Origin: an uncultured Clostridia bacterium
GTDB taxonomy: Bacteria > Bacillota > Clostridia > Christensenellales > Borkfalkiaceae
Direction of reading: 5' to 3'
NCBI GenBank assembly: GCA_947174175.1
Contig: CAMWHW010000002.1
Location: 1 to 19,052 of the forward strand
DNA: 19,052 bases
Under the pieces are notes generated by a model that had not been told where the DNA came from, did no database searches, and saw only the letters and a program-made list of their open reading frames with translations. Positions 1 through 6,645 of the stretch are shown here, piece after piece (within the stretch, counting starts at the first letter, position 1; each line of letters starts with the position of its first letter). A program made the position numbers and the translations under genes.

Positions 1-2
1 AA

Positions 3-1805
3 CCTATATGTTCGACCGTGGGCGGTCAGGCGGTTATGGAAGGCGTAATGATGATGGGCAAAACCTCTTATTGCACCGCAGTCCGCGATCCCGACGGAAA
101 TATTCAGGTTGAAAAAAAGAGAATAAACCGCACCACCGCAGGCAGGCGCGCTTCAAAAATTCCGTTCGTAAGGGGAGTCGTAAATATGTTCGGCTCTCTG
201 GTGCGCGGAACGAGGTCGCTTATGCGCTCCGCGCAGGTGTACGGTTCGGACGACGAGGAGCCTGGCAGGGTTGAAAAGTGGTTTGCCGAAAAATTCAAAC
301 TCAACCTTATGCACGTGGTCACCGTTCTCGGCGTAATTCTGGGGCTGGCTCTTGCAATTTTCTTCTTTATGTGGCTGCCCCGTTTCCTCGTGTCTACGCT
401 CAACACCTATCTGTGGAAAACGCTTATGGGTTCGGTGTGGGAATACGTCATGCTGGGCGTGTTCAAACTGGTCATCTTCCTTGCGTATCTCGGTCTTATA
501 ATGGTCTTAAAGGATATCCGCAAGCTGTATAAATACCACGGCGCGGAGCACAAGACCATCAACTGTTACGAAAAGGGACTGCCCTTAACGCCCGAAAACG
601 TTATGAGCTGTTCGCGCATACACGACAGATGCGGCACTTCGTTTCTGTTCATCGTGCTCATTATCAATATCGCGGTAATAGGCGTGGTAAGCTGGGCGCT
701 CAACGTAAACGCTATTTCCAACGGCGCTTTGAGAACGCTTGCAAACATAGGTATCGAAATAGTGCTTCTGCCCGTAATCACGGGTATATCCTACGAATTT
801 TTAAAGCTGTTCGCGCATTTCCACGGCTGGTTCGGCTGCATCTTCAAATGGCCGGGCATGCTTTTGCAAAAGGTGTTCACCACGCGCGAGCCCGAGCCCG
901 AAATGGTGGAGGTGGCTATTGCCGCGTTCAACGCCGCAATGGAAATGGACGCCGACCCCGATATGGCGGAAAGCCTGTTCGTGACGGGCGGACTTTTGTC
1001 CGATATGCTTGCCGACACCAAAAAGAAGTTTGCCAAGGCGGAGATTGACGAGAGCGACGCGGAGTGGATATACTCCATAGTTCTGGGCATCAACCGCAGC
1101 GAGCTTTCGGCGCAGAGAGTTATAAAGCCCAGCGAAACGCGCAAACTGAACGCCATAATCGAAAAGCGTCTGACGGGCAGACCGCTGTGGTACATTATAG
1201 GCGACGTAGAATTTTACGACTGCAAAATCAGGGTGGACGAGAGGGCGCTTATTCCCCGTCCCGAAACCGAAATTCTTGCACAGCAGGTCGTCAACACGGT
1301 TGAGGACGGCGACAAGGTGCTGGATATGTGCACGGGCAGCGGCTGTATAGCGATTGCCGTTGCAAAGCACTGCAAGGATAAAAAGGTGCAGGTTACGGCA
1401 GTCGACGTTTCGGACGCGGCTATCATGCTGGCAAAGGAAAACGCCAACTACAACTCGGCGGACGTCAACTTTATTCAGAGCGATTTGTTCTCTCGCGTGC
1501 ACGGCAGGTTCAATATAATCGTGTGCAACCCGCCCTATATCAAGAGTTCGGAGATTGCGACCTTGCAGCGCGAAGTCAGGGACTACGAGCCGCGCATAGC
1601 GTTGGACGGAGGCGAGGACGGACTCGATTTCTACAAGCGCCTTGCAAGCGAAATAAGCCGCTATATCATCCGCGGCGGCATACTTATGCTGGAAGTCGGC
1701 GAAGGGCAGGCGGAAGAGGTGTTGAAGCTGTTCGATAAACGCGAATACGCTATGGTGGTCAAAGACTTCTCGGGCGTTGACAGATTTTTGAAGATTGCCT
1801 TTTAA
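3..1805 (+). CDS. prmC: DUF1385 (YqhQ-like) membrane domain fused to PrmC release-factor glutamine methyltransferase, 5' partial
   Basis: PrmC methylates the Gln of the GGQ motif in class I release factors using S-adenosylmethionine; its substrate RF1 is encoded next. The frame is open to the window edge, and the family signature GGQAVMEGV begins at the first possible start (GTG at 18), so the true start is probably upstream; residues here are counted from that GTG. Residues 1 to about 292 are the DUF1385 domain: hydrophobic segments near 98-122, 140-165, 208-232 and 243-262 and the conserved YHGAEHKTI at 173-181. After a linker comes the PrmC helical N-domain (about 325-400), IPRPETE at 412-418, the SAM-binding loop DMCTGSG at 436-442 and catalytic NPPY at 504-507. 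The two domains are usually separate neighbouring genes. No stop or frameshift separates them. The role of DUF1385 is unknown. Confidence is high for both domains, lower for the exact start. Confidence 0.93.
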   Translation, partial: PICSTVGGQAVMEGVMMMGKTSYCTAVRDPDGNIQVEKKRINRTTAGRRASKIPFVRGVVNMFGSLVRGTRSLMRSAQVYGSDDEEPGRVEKWFAEKFKLNLMHVVTVLGVILGLALAIFFFMWLPRFLVSTLNTYLWKTLMGSVWEYVMLGVFKLVIFLAYLGLIMVLKDIRKLYKYHGAEHKTINCYEKGLPLTPENVMSCSRIHDRCGTSFLFIVLIINIAVIGVVSWALNVNAISNGALRTLANIGIEIVLLPVITGISYEFLKLFAHFHGWFGCIFKWPGMLLQKVFTTREPEPEMVEVAIAAFNAAMEMDADPDMAESLFVTGGLLSDMLADTKKKFAKAEIDESDAEWIYSIVLGINRSELSAQRVIKPSETRKLNAIIEKRLTGRPLWYIIGDVEFYDCKIRVDERALIPRPETEILAQQVVNTVEDGDKVLDMCTGSGCIAIAVAKHCKDKKVQVTAVDVSDAAIMLAKENANYNSADVNFIQSDLFSRVHGRFNIIVCNPPYIKSSEIATLQREVRDYEPRIALDGGEDGLDFYKRLASEISRYIIRGGILMLEVGEGQAEEVLKLFDKREYAMVVKDFSGVDRFLKIAF

Positions 1806-1827
1806 CTGAGGTAAAAAATTGAAAATA

Positions 1828-1850
1828 AAAAAGCGGCGCTGCCGCTTTTT
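1828..1850 (+). terminator. Hairpin terminator or attenuator between the prmC fusion and prfA
   Basis: AAAAAGCGGC (1828-1837), loop GCT, GCCGCTTTTT (1841-1850) forms a perfect 10-bp inverted repeat ending in a T run, 23 bases after the prmC stop codon. It looks like an intrinsic terminator but lies only 14 bases before the prfA ATG, so it may act as an attenuator or partial terminator. Confidence 0.65.
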
Positions 1851-1864
1851 GCATTATATCAAGT

Positions 1865-2938
1865 ATGAACACTAATAAAATTCAGGAAATTTACAACCGC
1901 TATAAATCGCTGACCGAAAAGCTTTCGGACGGCACCGTTCCCGCGGGCAGCGAGGAGTGGACCAGGATTGCAAAGGAGCAGTCCGAGCTTACCGAAACGG
2001 CGGACAAGTGGGAAGAATACCTTGCCGAGGAGCGCAAAATAGCGCAGGCGGAAGAGGCGCTTAAAAGCGAAACGGACGGTGAAATGCGCGAGCTTTTGAA
2101 CGAGGAAGTTTATTCCTGCCGCCACCGTCTGGAAGAAATCGAGGGCGAGCTGAAAATTCTGCTTCTGCCCAAGGACAAGAACGACGACCGAAACTGCATA
2201 ATGGAAATTCGCGGCGGCGCGGGCGGCGACGAGGCGGCTCTGTTTGCCGCGGAGCTGTACCGTATGTACCTTTACTACTGCGAAAGGCACCGCCTTAAAG
2301 TGGAAGTGGTGGACGAAAACTCCACCGAACTCGGCGGCATAAAGGAAATCGTTCTGAACATATCGGGCAGGGACGCCTACAAACAGTTGAAGTTCGAAAG
2401 CGGAGTGCACCGAGTTCAGCGCGTGCCCGAAACCGAATCGCAGGGCAGGGTGCACACCTCCACCGCAACGGTTGCGGTTCTTCCCGAAGCCGAGGACGTC
2501 GACGTGGAAATTCGCGACGAGGACGTGCGCGTGGACGTTTACCGTTCGTCGGGCGCGGGCGGACAAAAGGTCAACAAGACCGAAACGGCAATACGCTTGA
2601 CGCACTTCCCCACGGGCATAGTCGTCACCTGCCAGGACGAGCGCAGCCAGCTTAAAAACAAGGACAAGGCTTACAAGGTTCTGCGTTCCCGCCTTTACGA
2701 TTACTACAACAATATGAGCCGAAGCGAGCAGGACGCACAGCGCAAATCGCTTGTCGGCAGGGGGGACAGGTCGGAGCGTATACGCACCTACAACTTCCCG
2801 CAGGGGCGCGTTACCGACCACCGCATAGGGCTGTCGCTTTACTCGCTGGACAGCTTTATTATGGGCGATATCGACCAGATGACCGAAGCGCTTGCCGTTG
2901 CCGAACGCGAACGCTTGCTTGCCGGCGACGAAGAATAA
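1865..2938 (+). CDS. prfA: Peptide chain release factor 1 (RF1)
   Basis: RF1 reads UAA and UAG in the ribosomal A site and triggers peptidyl-tRNA hydrolysis. The 357-residue product has the usual length. The codon-recognition PxT motif is P188-E189-T190, in the HRVQRVPETESQGR context, and the catalytic GGQ is at 232-234 (GSGAGGQKVNKTE), almost the same numbering as E. coli RF1. The preceding gene encodes the enzyme that methylates this Gln, the standard prmC-prfA pairing. The ATG at 1865 agrees with the family N-terminus (a helix beginning M-x-x-x-K-I-x-E-I). There is no Shine-Dalgarno sequence before it, only AT-rich DNA directly after a terminator-like hairpin, which is unusual for an essential gene. 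Confidence 0.97.
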   Translation: MNTNKIQEIYNRYKSLTEKLSDGTVPAGSEEWTRIAKEQSELTETADKWEEYLAEERKIAQAEEALKSETDGEMRELLNEEVYSCRHRLEEIEGELKILLLPKDKNDDRNCIMEIRGGAGGDEAALFAAELYRMYLYYCERHRLKVEVVDENSTELGGIKEIVLNISGRDAYKQLKFESGVHRVQRVPETESQGRVHTSTATVAVLPEAEDVDVEIRDEDVRVDVYRSSGAGGQKVNKTETAIRLTHFPTGIVVTCQDERSQLKNKDKAYKVLRSRLYDYYNNMSRSEQDAQRKSLVGRGDRSERIRTYNFPQGRVTDHRIGLSLYSLDSFIMGDIDQMTEALAVAERERLLAGDEE

Positions 2939-2949
2939 GGGGCGCCGTA

Positions 2950-2978
2950 TTGACAAAATTTGTCAGCGGTCGTATAAT
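2950..2978 (+). promoter_or_regulatory. Consensus sigma-A promoter of the DtxR-family gene
   Basis: TTGACA (2950-2955), a 17-bp spacer and TATAAT (2973-2978) match the consensus at every position. The -10 box ends 6 bases before the ATG at 2985, so transcription should start at or next to the start codon. Confidence 0.9.
2951..2965. promoter_or_regulatory. Palindromic operator candidate over the -35 box
   Basis: TGACAAAATTTGTCA is a perfect inverted repeat: two 7-bp arms around one central A. It covers most of the -35 box and the first part of the spacer of the promoter for a DtxR/MntR-type regulator. This is where an autorepressor site would block RNA polymerase. Assigning it to this regulator is inference. 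Confidence 0.6.
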
Positions 2979-2984
2979 AATTTT

Positions 2985-3350
2985 ATGAAACACAATCAGT
3001 CGGGAGAGGACTATCTGGAAACGATATTGCTTCTGTCGGGCGAACTGGAAGACATTCACCAGATAGAGGTTGCGCGCAGGATGGGCGTATCCCAGCCCGC
3101 CGTTTTAAAGGCGCTTAAAATTTTAAAGACCAACGGATACATAGATACCGACGGTCTGCACATTTTCCTCACAGCCGAGGGCAAGCGATACGCCGAAGAG
3201 GTCTACCACAGACACTGCGTCATACGCGAATTTCTGATAGGGCTGGGCGTGAACGAAGAGGACGCGGACGCGGACGCTTGCGAGATGGAGCACTGCGTTT
3301 CCGCCGCAACTTTCTCCGCAATGGAAAAGGTAGTAAATAAAAGTAAATAA
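2985..3350 (+). CDS. DtxR/MntR-family metal-dependent transcriptional repressor, short form
   Basis: The 121-residue protein aligns by eye with B. subtilis MntR: an N-terminal winged helix (about 1-62, with SGEDYLETI and VSQPAVLKALKILKTNGYI) and a metal-binding/dimerisation domain (about 63-121). Likely ligands fall at MntR numbering: D9 and E12 (MntR D8 and E11), H77, E102 and H103, but C99 replaces MntR E99, as in the ACxxEH of DtxR/IdeR. There is no SH3-like third domain. The ATG at 2985 fits the family N-terminus; a longer frame from 2892 would begin inside prfA. The gene has its own consensus promoter, no leader and a palindrome over the -35 box, so negative autoregulation by Mn(II) or Fe(II) is likely. 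No transporter gene is adjacent, so its targets lie elsewhere. Family confidence is high; metal identity is open. Confidence 0.88.
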   Translation: MKHNQSGEDYLETILLLSGELEDIHQIEVARRMGVSQPAVLKALKILKTNGYIDTDGLHIFLTAEGKRYAEEVYHRHCVIREFLIGLGVNEEDADADACEMEHCVSAATFSAMEKVVNKSK

Positions 3351-3353
3351 ATT

Positions 3354-3383
3354 CCGCCGCGGATATTCCGCGGCGGCTTTCTT
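3354..3383. terminator. Shared bidirectional terminator between convergent genes
   Basis: CCGCCGCGG (3354-3362), loop ATATT, CCGCGGCGG (3368-3376) is a perfect 9-bp GC-rich stem followed by a T-rich tract on the plus strand and AATTTATTT on the minus strand. It sits between the stop of the DtxR-family gene (3350) and the 3' end of the minus-strand gene (3385). Confidence 0.88.
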
Positions 3384-3384
3384 T

Positions 3385-4314
3385 TTATTCCACTTCGTAT
3401 ATATTTTCTATTTTGCCGTCGTTAATATCCACGGCAAAATATTTTATTCGGAACAGGTTTGCGGAAAGGGGATATACCAGCCCCGCCGCCTTTATATTTC
3501 CGTGCTTTTCAAAGAAGCGCGAATAGGGCACCGCGACGTCCACGAACTCGCCCAGGAAGGAGGGCAGCGCGCCCGCGTTCGCCTTTAAATCGTCGCTTAA
3601 ATATTTTGCGAAATTCCCGTGAGTCATCACGCTCTCGAAAAACGCAAAGTGCATAACCGCGGGCGGAGGCGGCACGCGCTCCTCGGTCACGCTGTTTTTC
3701 AAAGTCATAGTCGCGCCGTCGTAGGCAAAGGTGCACGTTGCCCGACACCCCGCGCACGTATTAAAGTTGACCGTCACCGTAAAATCGTTTCCGCACTGCC
3801 AGCTTTCGGCGGGGTTATAAAACACGCGGCGGCAGTCCTCCGAAATTACGGCAACGCACCCCTCGCCCTCCAAAAGCAGTACGGGGCGGTTAGCAATAAA
3901 CTCCTCTTTAAAGGTAGCGTTTTCGAACGCGCGGGAAAACTCGTAAAGGTTGCATACTCCTCTTTCGCAGTTGAGGTAAACGCCGCCCCCGTTTAAAAAC
4001 AGGGTTATAAGTCCGCCGCAGAATTCCCTCTGCGCAATCACTTTCAGTTTTTCCGCGCGCGGCGCGTACCGCCTTATATATATCACCGCGTCGCCGTCCG
4101 AAAGGTAGACGTCGGCAAAGTCGGGCGGAACTTTAAAAAACCCGTCGTCTATAAAAAAGCTGACGGGACGCGCGTCGCCTTCGGGTATAACCTCGGCAAG
4201 AATTTTTGCGCCGCGGTCGGCGTCCACGAATCGTTCGAACCCGTCAATCGTGCCAAGGTACGCGCCGTCCAGTTTAAGCGCCGCCTGCCGTTCGGACAAA
4301 AAATAAATTCTCAT
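3385..4314 (-). CDS. Uncharacterised protein, possible NTF2-like C-terminal domain
   Basis: I do not recognise this 309-residue protein. It has no signal peptide or membrane segment, so it is probably cytoplasmic. Residues 1-85 are beta-rich, with an ALKLDGAYLGTIDGF stretch recalling PEGA-type strands. The middle (about 90-210) is also strand-rich and contains several cysteines, including CAGCRATC at 187-194. After a PPPP linker (215-218), residues 220-309 (HFAFFESVMTHGNFAKYLS, then LPSFLGEF) recall NTF2/SnoaL-like domains by pattern only. I chose ATG at 4314 because the 16 codons upstream (GTG at 4362) overlap the TTGACA of its likely promoter. No Shine-Dalgarno sequence is visible. It stands alone, convergent with the metalloregulator and divergent from the gene at 4395. 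Confidence 0.8.
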   Translation of the reverse strand: MRIYFLSERQAALKLDGAYLGTIDGFERFVDADRGAKILAEVIPEGDARPVSFFIDDGFFKVPPDFADVYLSDGDAVIYIRRYAPRAEKLKVIAQREFCGGLITLFLNGGGVYLNCERGVCNLYEFSRAFENATFKEEFIANRPVLLLEGEGCVAVISEDCRRVFYNPAESWQCGNDFTVTVNFNTCAGCRATCTFAYDGATMTLKNSVTEERVPPPPAVMHFAFFESVMTHGNFAKYLSDDLKANAGALPSFLGEFVDVAVPYSRFFEKHGNIKAAGLVYPLSANLFRIKYFAVDINDGKIENIYEVE

Positions 4315-4325
4315 ACGATAGTTAT

Positions 4326-4355
4326 TTAATGAATAAAGCAATATTTTTATGTCAA
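4326..4355 (-). promoter_or_regulatory. Probable promoter of the uncharacterised minus-strand gene
   Basis: On the minus strand TTGACA (4355-4350), an 18-bp spacer and CATTAA (4331-4326) lie 11 bases before the ATG at 4314. The -35 is perfect, the -10 weak (3 of 6). The implied leader is only a few bases. Confidence 0.5.
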
Positions 4356-4394
4356 TAACCACCTTGCAAATAAACGAAATTTCAAGGAGGCGTT

Positions 4395-4994
4395 ATGGAA
4401 AAGATTAACGGCTACACTAAGGAGGAGGCGCAGAGCCTGGTTAAATACGTTTGCGAGGGCAGGGGCCAGGGCAAGACGCTCACCCGCATTTTCGAAGAGT
4501 ATGCAAAGAGCTCGGGCAGGGCAAGGGGCAGCGTGCGCAATTATTATTACTCGCTTTTGAAGAGCACCGACAACGAGGAAGTTAAAAAGATTTTGGAGGG
4601 TACGGACCTTAAAGCCGAGGACATACGCCCCTTTTCGGACGAGGAGACCGACAAGATACTGCGCGCTATTTTAAAGGAAAAGAGCAAGGGCATATCCGTG
4701 CGCCGCGCCGTTTTAAACCTTGCGAACGGCGACGACAAGCTTATGCTGCGCTATCAGAACAAGTACCGCAACGTTATGGCTAAGCAGCCCGAAAAGATAC
4801 GCAGCCTTATGAAGGAGGCGGGATATACCGTGCGCGACGAAAGCAAAAAGGCGATTGAGGAGAGAATAAACACTCTGTACGACGAGCTTAACGCAAGCTT
4901 AAAAGCCGAGAACGCGCGCCTTACCGCCGTAATAAAGAAACTGACGGACGAAAACTTCCTTTTAAAACTGCAAGTAAAAAATTTACAGTCATAA
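4395..4994 (+). CDS. Tandem Myb/SANT-like (RsfA-like) protein with C-terminal coiled coil
   Basis: The 199-residue protein contains two similar helical repeats, at about 7-56 and 80-128. Each has an acidic start (YTKEEAQSLV and FSDEETDKIL), a central G-(K/I)-(T/S) with following Arg, and a closing R-x-x-N-x-Y (SVRNYY and RYQNKYR). This resembles the Myb/SANT-like DNA-binding repeats of RsfA-type regulators. Residues about 153-199 form a predicted coiled coil with heptad Leu/Ile, suggesting dimerisation. AAGGAGG at 4384-4390 lies 4 bases before the ATG. It is followed after 46 bases by a small membrane-anchored protein gene, and a strong terminator after that gene closes the unit. No clear promoter was found in the 80-base divergent gap. 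A role as a DNA-binding regulator is inferred from pattern only. Confidence 0.72.
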   Translation: MEKINGYTKEEAQSLVKYVCEGRGQGKTLTRIFEEYAKSSGRARGSVRNYYYSLLKSTDNEEVKKILEGTDLKAEDIRPFSDEETDKILRAILKEKSKGISVRRAVLNLANGDDKLMLRYQNKYRNVMAKQPEKIRSLMKEAGYTVRDESKKAIEERINTLYDELNASLKAENARLTAVIKKLTDENFLLKLQVKNLQS

Positions 4995-5040
4995 ATAGTT
5001 TAACGCTATCCCATACTCGTATTAGGAGGGTTAGCAACCA

Positions 5041-5235
5041 ATGGAAAAATTCATTATCGGTCTCGCCGTAGGTATGGCGGGCGGTGCGCTCCTCGTGGCA
5101 AATAACTGCAAGCTGAGAAATCTCGTCAAGAAAAATCAGGAAGACGTGATGAAGAAGGCGGAGCAGTATATTGACCAGAAGCTCGAAAGTCTCGGGTGTT
5201 CGGAGCAGGGCGGCGAAGGCGAAAGCGCCGAGTAA
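5041..5235 (+). CDS. Small membrane-anchored hypothetical protein (64 aa)
   Basis: The first 20 residues are a single hydrophobic, glycine-rich segment (FIIGLAVGMAGGALLVANN) with GxxxG-like spacing. A basic stretch (KLRNLVKKNQ) and an amphipathic helix with a polar, acidic end (GGEGESAE) follow. This fits an N-terminally anchored protein with a cytoplasmic helix, similar in layout to YtxH-type proteins, though I cannot assign a family. AGGAGGG (5024-5030) lies 10 bases before the ATG. It shares a probable transcript with the SANT-like gene upstream and precedes a strong terminator. Confidence 0.78.
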   Translation: MEKFIIGLAVGMAGGALLVANNCKLRNLVKKNQEDVMKKAEQYIDQKLESLGCSEQGGEGESAE

Positions 5236-5267
5236 CCGTCTTTAAAAGCGGTATATTTACCCTTTGG

Positions 5268-5307
5268 ACCGCGGAACGGATTTGAAATCCGTTCCGCGGT
5301 TTTTATT
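5268..5307 (+). terminator. Strong intrinsic terminator after the 4395-5235 unit
   Basis: ACCGCGGAACGGATTT (5268-5283) and AAATCCGTTCCGCGGT (5285-5300) are exact inverse complements, giving at least a 13-bp stem with a short loop, followed by TTTTATT. Confidence 0.93.
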
Positions 5308-5332
5308 GCCAAAAATAAATTTTGTAATTGTA

Positions 5333-5367
5333 TTGACAGCGCGCGGCGGTAAATGTTAAACTATAAT
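5333..5367 (+). promoter_or_regulatory. Probable promoter region of the zinc-ribbon/ruvX unit
   Basis: A perfect TTGACA (5333-5338) and a perfect TATAAT (5362-5367) are present but 23 bp apart, too far for one normal promoter. TAAACT (5357-5362) would sit 18 bp from the -35. Either the -35 pairs with that weaker -10, or TATAAT is used without a good -35. The leader to the ATG at 5416 is about 40-50 bases. Confidence 0.55.
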
Positions 5368-5415
5368 AGTTAGTGGCGTAACACAATTTTAGATAAACCG
5401 ATAAAGGAGAGAGAT

Positions 5416-6633
5416 ATGAATAAATGCACTAAATGCGGTACCGAGTTCGAAGGCAATTTCTGTCCTTCCTGCGGCACCCCGTTTAACGTGAAGATGTTCT
5501 GTCCGCGCTGCGGAACGGAAGTTCAGCCCAACCAGCGCTTCTGTTCGTGCTGCGGCGCACAGTTCGGACTTCCCGTTCAGCCTGCGGCGCCCGCACCCAA
5601 ACCCGCGGCACCCGCACCCGTGGAAACTTCCACGACCATTCCATCCAAATATACTGGCGGCGCGTTGATGACCTTCCTCATCAACTGGGCGGTCGCGTTC
5701 GTTTCCATAATATCGCTGGGACTTTTGTTCCCGTTCATGTTCTGCTGGAAAAAGCGCTGGCAGGCGGAGCACACCTTTATAAACGGCAGAAGGCTGGTCT
5801 TTGACGGCACGGGCGTTCAGCTGTTCGGCAGATTTATGATCTGGTTCCTGCTTGCAATTGCAACGCTGGGCATCTATTTCATAATCAAGGGCAACATAAG
5901 CTTCGTCGCGTGGGAAACCAAGCACACCCATTTCGAGGGCGTGACCGTAACCTACAAGCCTGAAAAGAAGAAACCCAAGAAAAAGAAGGTCAGGAAGGTG
6001 CAGGAAGCGGAGATTGCTCCCGTACCCGTCGAACCCGTTCATACCGCGGAGGAAGTTCAGCCTGCGGAAGCCGTTGCGGATGCCGAAGACGACGGACTGT
6101 CCGAAGAGATAGTGCAGCCCGGGGAAGAGGGTCAGAGCGCGGAAGAAGACCTGTCCGCGGAAGCGGCTCAGTCTGCGGAGGAGGAAGTTCAGCACTCCGT
6201 TGAGGTCGTTCAGACCGTGGAGGAAGTGCAGCCCGTTCAGCCTGCCGTTGCAGAGGTTCAGCCCGAAGAGGAAGAAGAGGAGGAAGTATACGTTGAGGAA
6301 GCAACCCAGTCCAGGTTCACAGGCCGCTGGTATCAGCTTCTCGGCGTGAACCTGCTCACGTTCTTCGTAACGATTATAACTCTGTCGTTCGGCGCGTACT
6401 GGGCGCATTGTTACAGACAGAGATGGTACTGCAAGCACACTATTTACGACGAACACCCGCTGTACTTCGACGGCACGGGTATGCAGTACTTCGGCAAGCG
6501 TTTCGTATGGCTGCTTCTCACCATAATCACCTTCGGCATTTACAGCTTCTGGCTGCACGTAAGGTCGGTTCAGTGGACCATTAGCCACACGCACGTTACC
6601 GACCCCGCAGGTTTACCCGAACCCCGCGGTTAA
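5416..6633 (+). CDS. Double zinc-ribbon membrane protein with two DUF898-like modules
   Basis: The 405-residue protein begins with two zinc ribbons: C4-C7-C16-C19 and C29-C32-C43-C46. A Pro/Ala linker (PAAPAPKPAAPAP) leads to the first membrane module (about 77-180), then a Lys-rich stretch and a long Glu/Gln/Val-rich linker (about 183-298), then a second module (about 299-400). Each module has two hydrophobic segments and shares the order R/K-(F/Y)-TG, RW-x(3)-HT, FDGTG (129-133 and 351-355), FG-(R/K), then T-x-GIY, the pattern of DUF898/YjgN proteins. This looks like an internal duplication. AAGGAG lies 7 bases before the ATG. ruvX follows after 12 bases. Function is unknown; a membrane sensor or stress role would be speculation. 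Confidence 0.82.
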   Translation: MNKCTKCGTEFEGNFCPSCGTPFNVKMFCPRCGTEVQPNQRFCSCCGAQFGLPVQPAAPAPKPAAPAPVETSTTIPSKYTGGALMTFLINWAVAFVSIISLGLLFPFMFCWKKRWQAEHTFINGRRLVFDGTGVQLFGRFMIWFLLAIATLGIYFIIKGNISFVAWETKHTHFEGVTVTYKPEKKKPKKKKVRKVQEAEIAPVPVEPVHTAEEVQPAEAVADAEDDGLSEEIVQPGEEGQSAEEDLSAEAAQSAEEEVQHSVEVVQTVEEVQPVQPAVAEVQPEEEEEEEVYVEEATQSRFTGRWYQLLGVNLLTFFVTIITLSFGAYWAHCYRQRWYCKHTIYDEHPLYFDGTGMQYFGKRFVWLLLTIITFGIYSFWLHVRSVQWTISHTHVTDPAGLPEPRG

Positions 6634-6645
6634 CGAGGTGGTTTT

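Noticed and set aside
1859..2956. Minus-strand frame (365 codons) opposite prfA
   Set aside because: Shadow of prfA, whose plus-strand frame carries all RF1 motifs.
5333..5367. TTGACA and TATAAT treated as one promoter
   Set aside because: The 23-bp spacing is outside the normal sigma-A range; a nearer TAAACT or an independent TATAAT is more likely.
5389..6594. Long minus-strand frame (401 codons) opposite the zinc-ribbon/DUF898 gene
   Set aside because: Antisense shadow produced by codon bias; the plus-strand product has clear zinc ribbons, repeats and a ribosome site.
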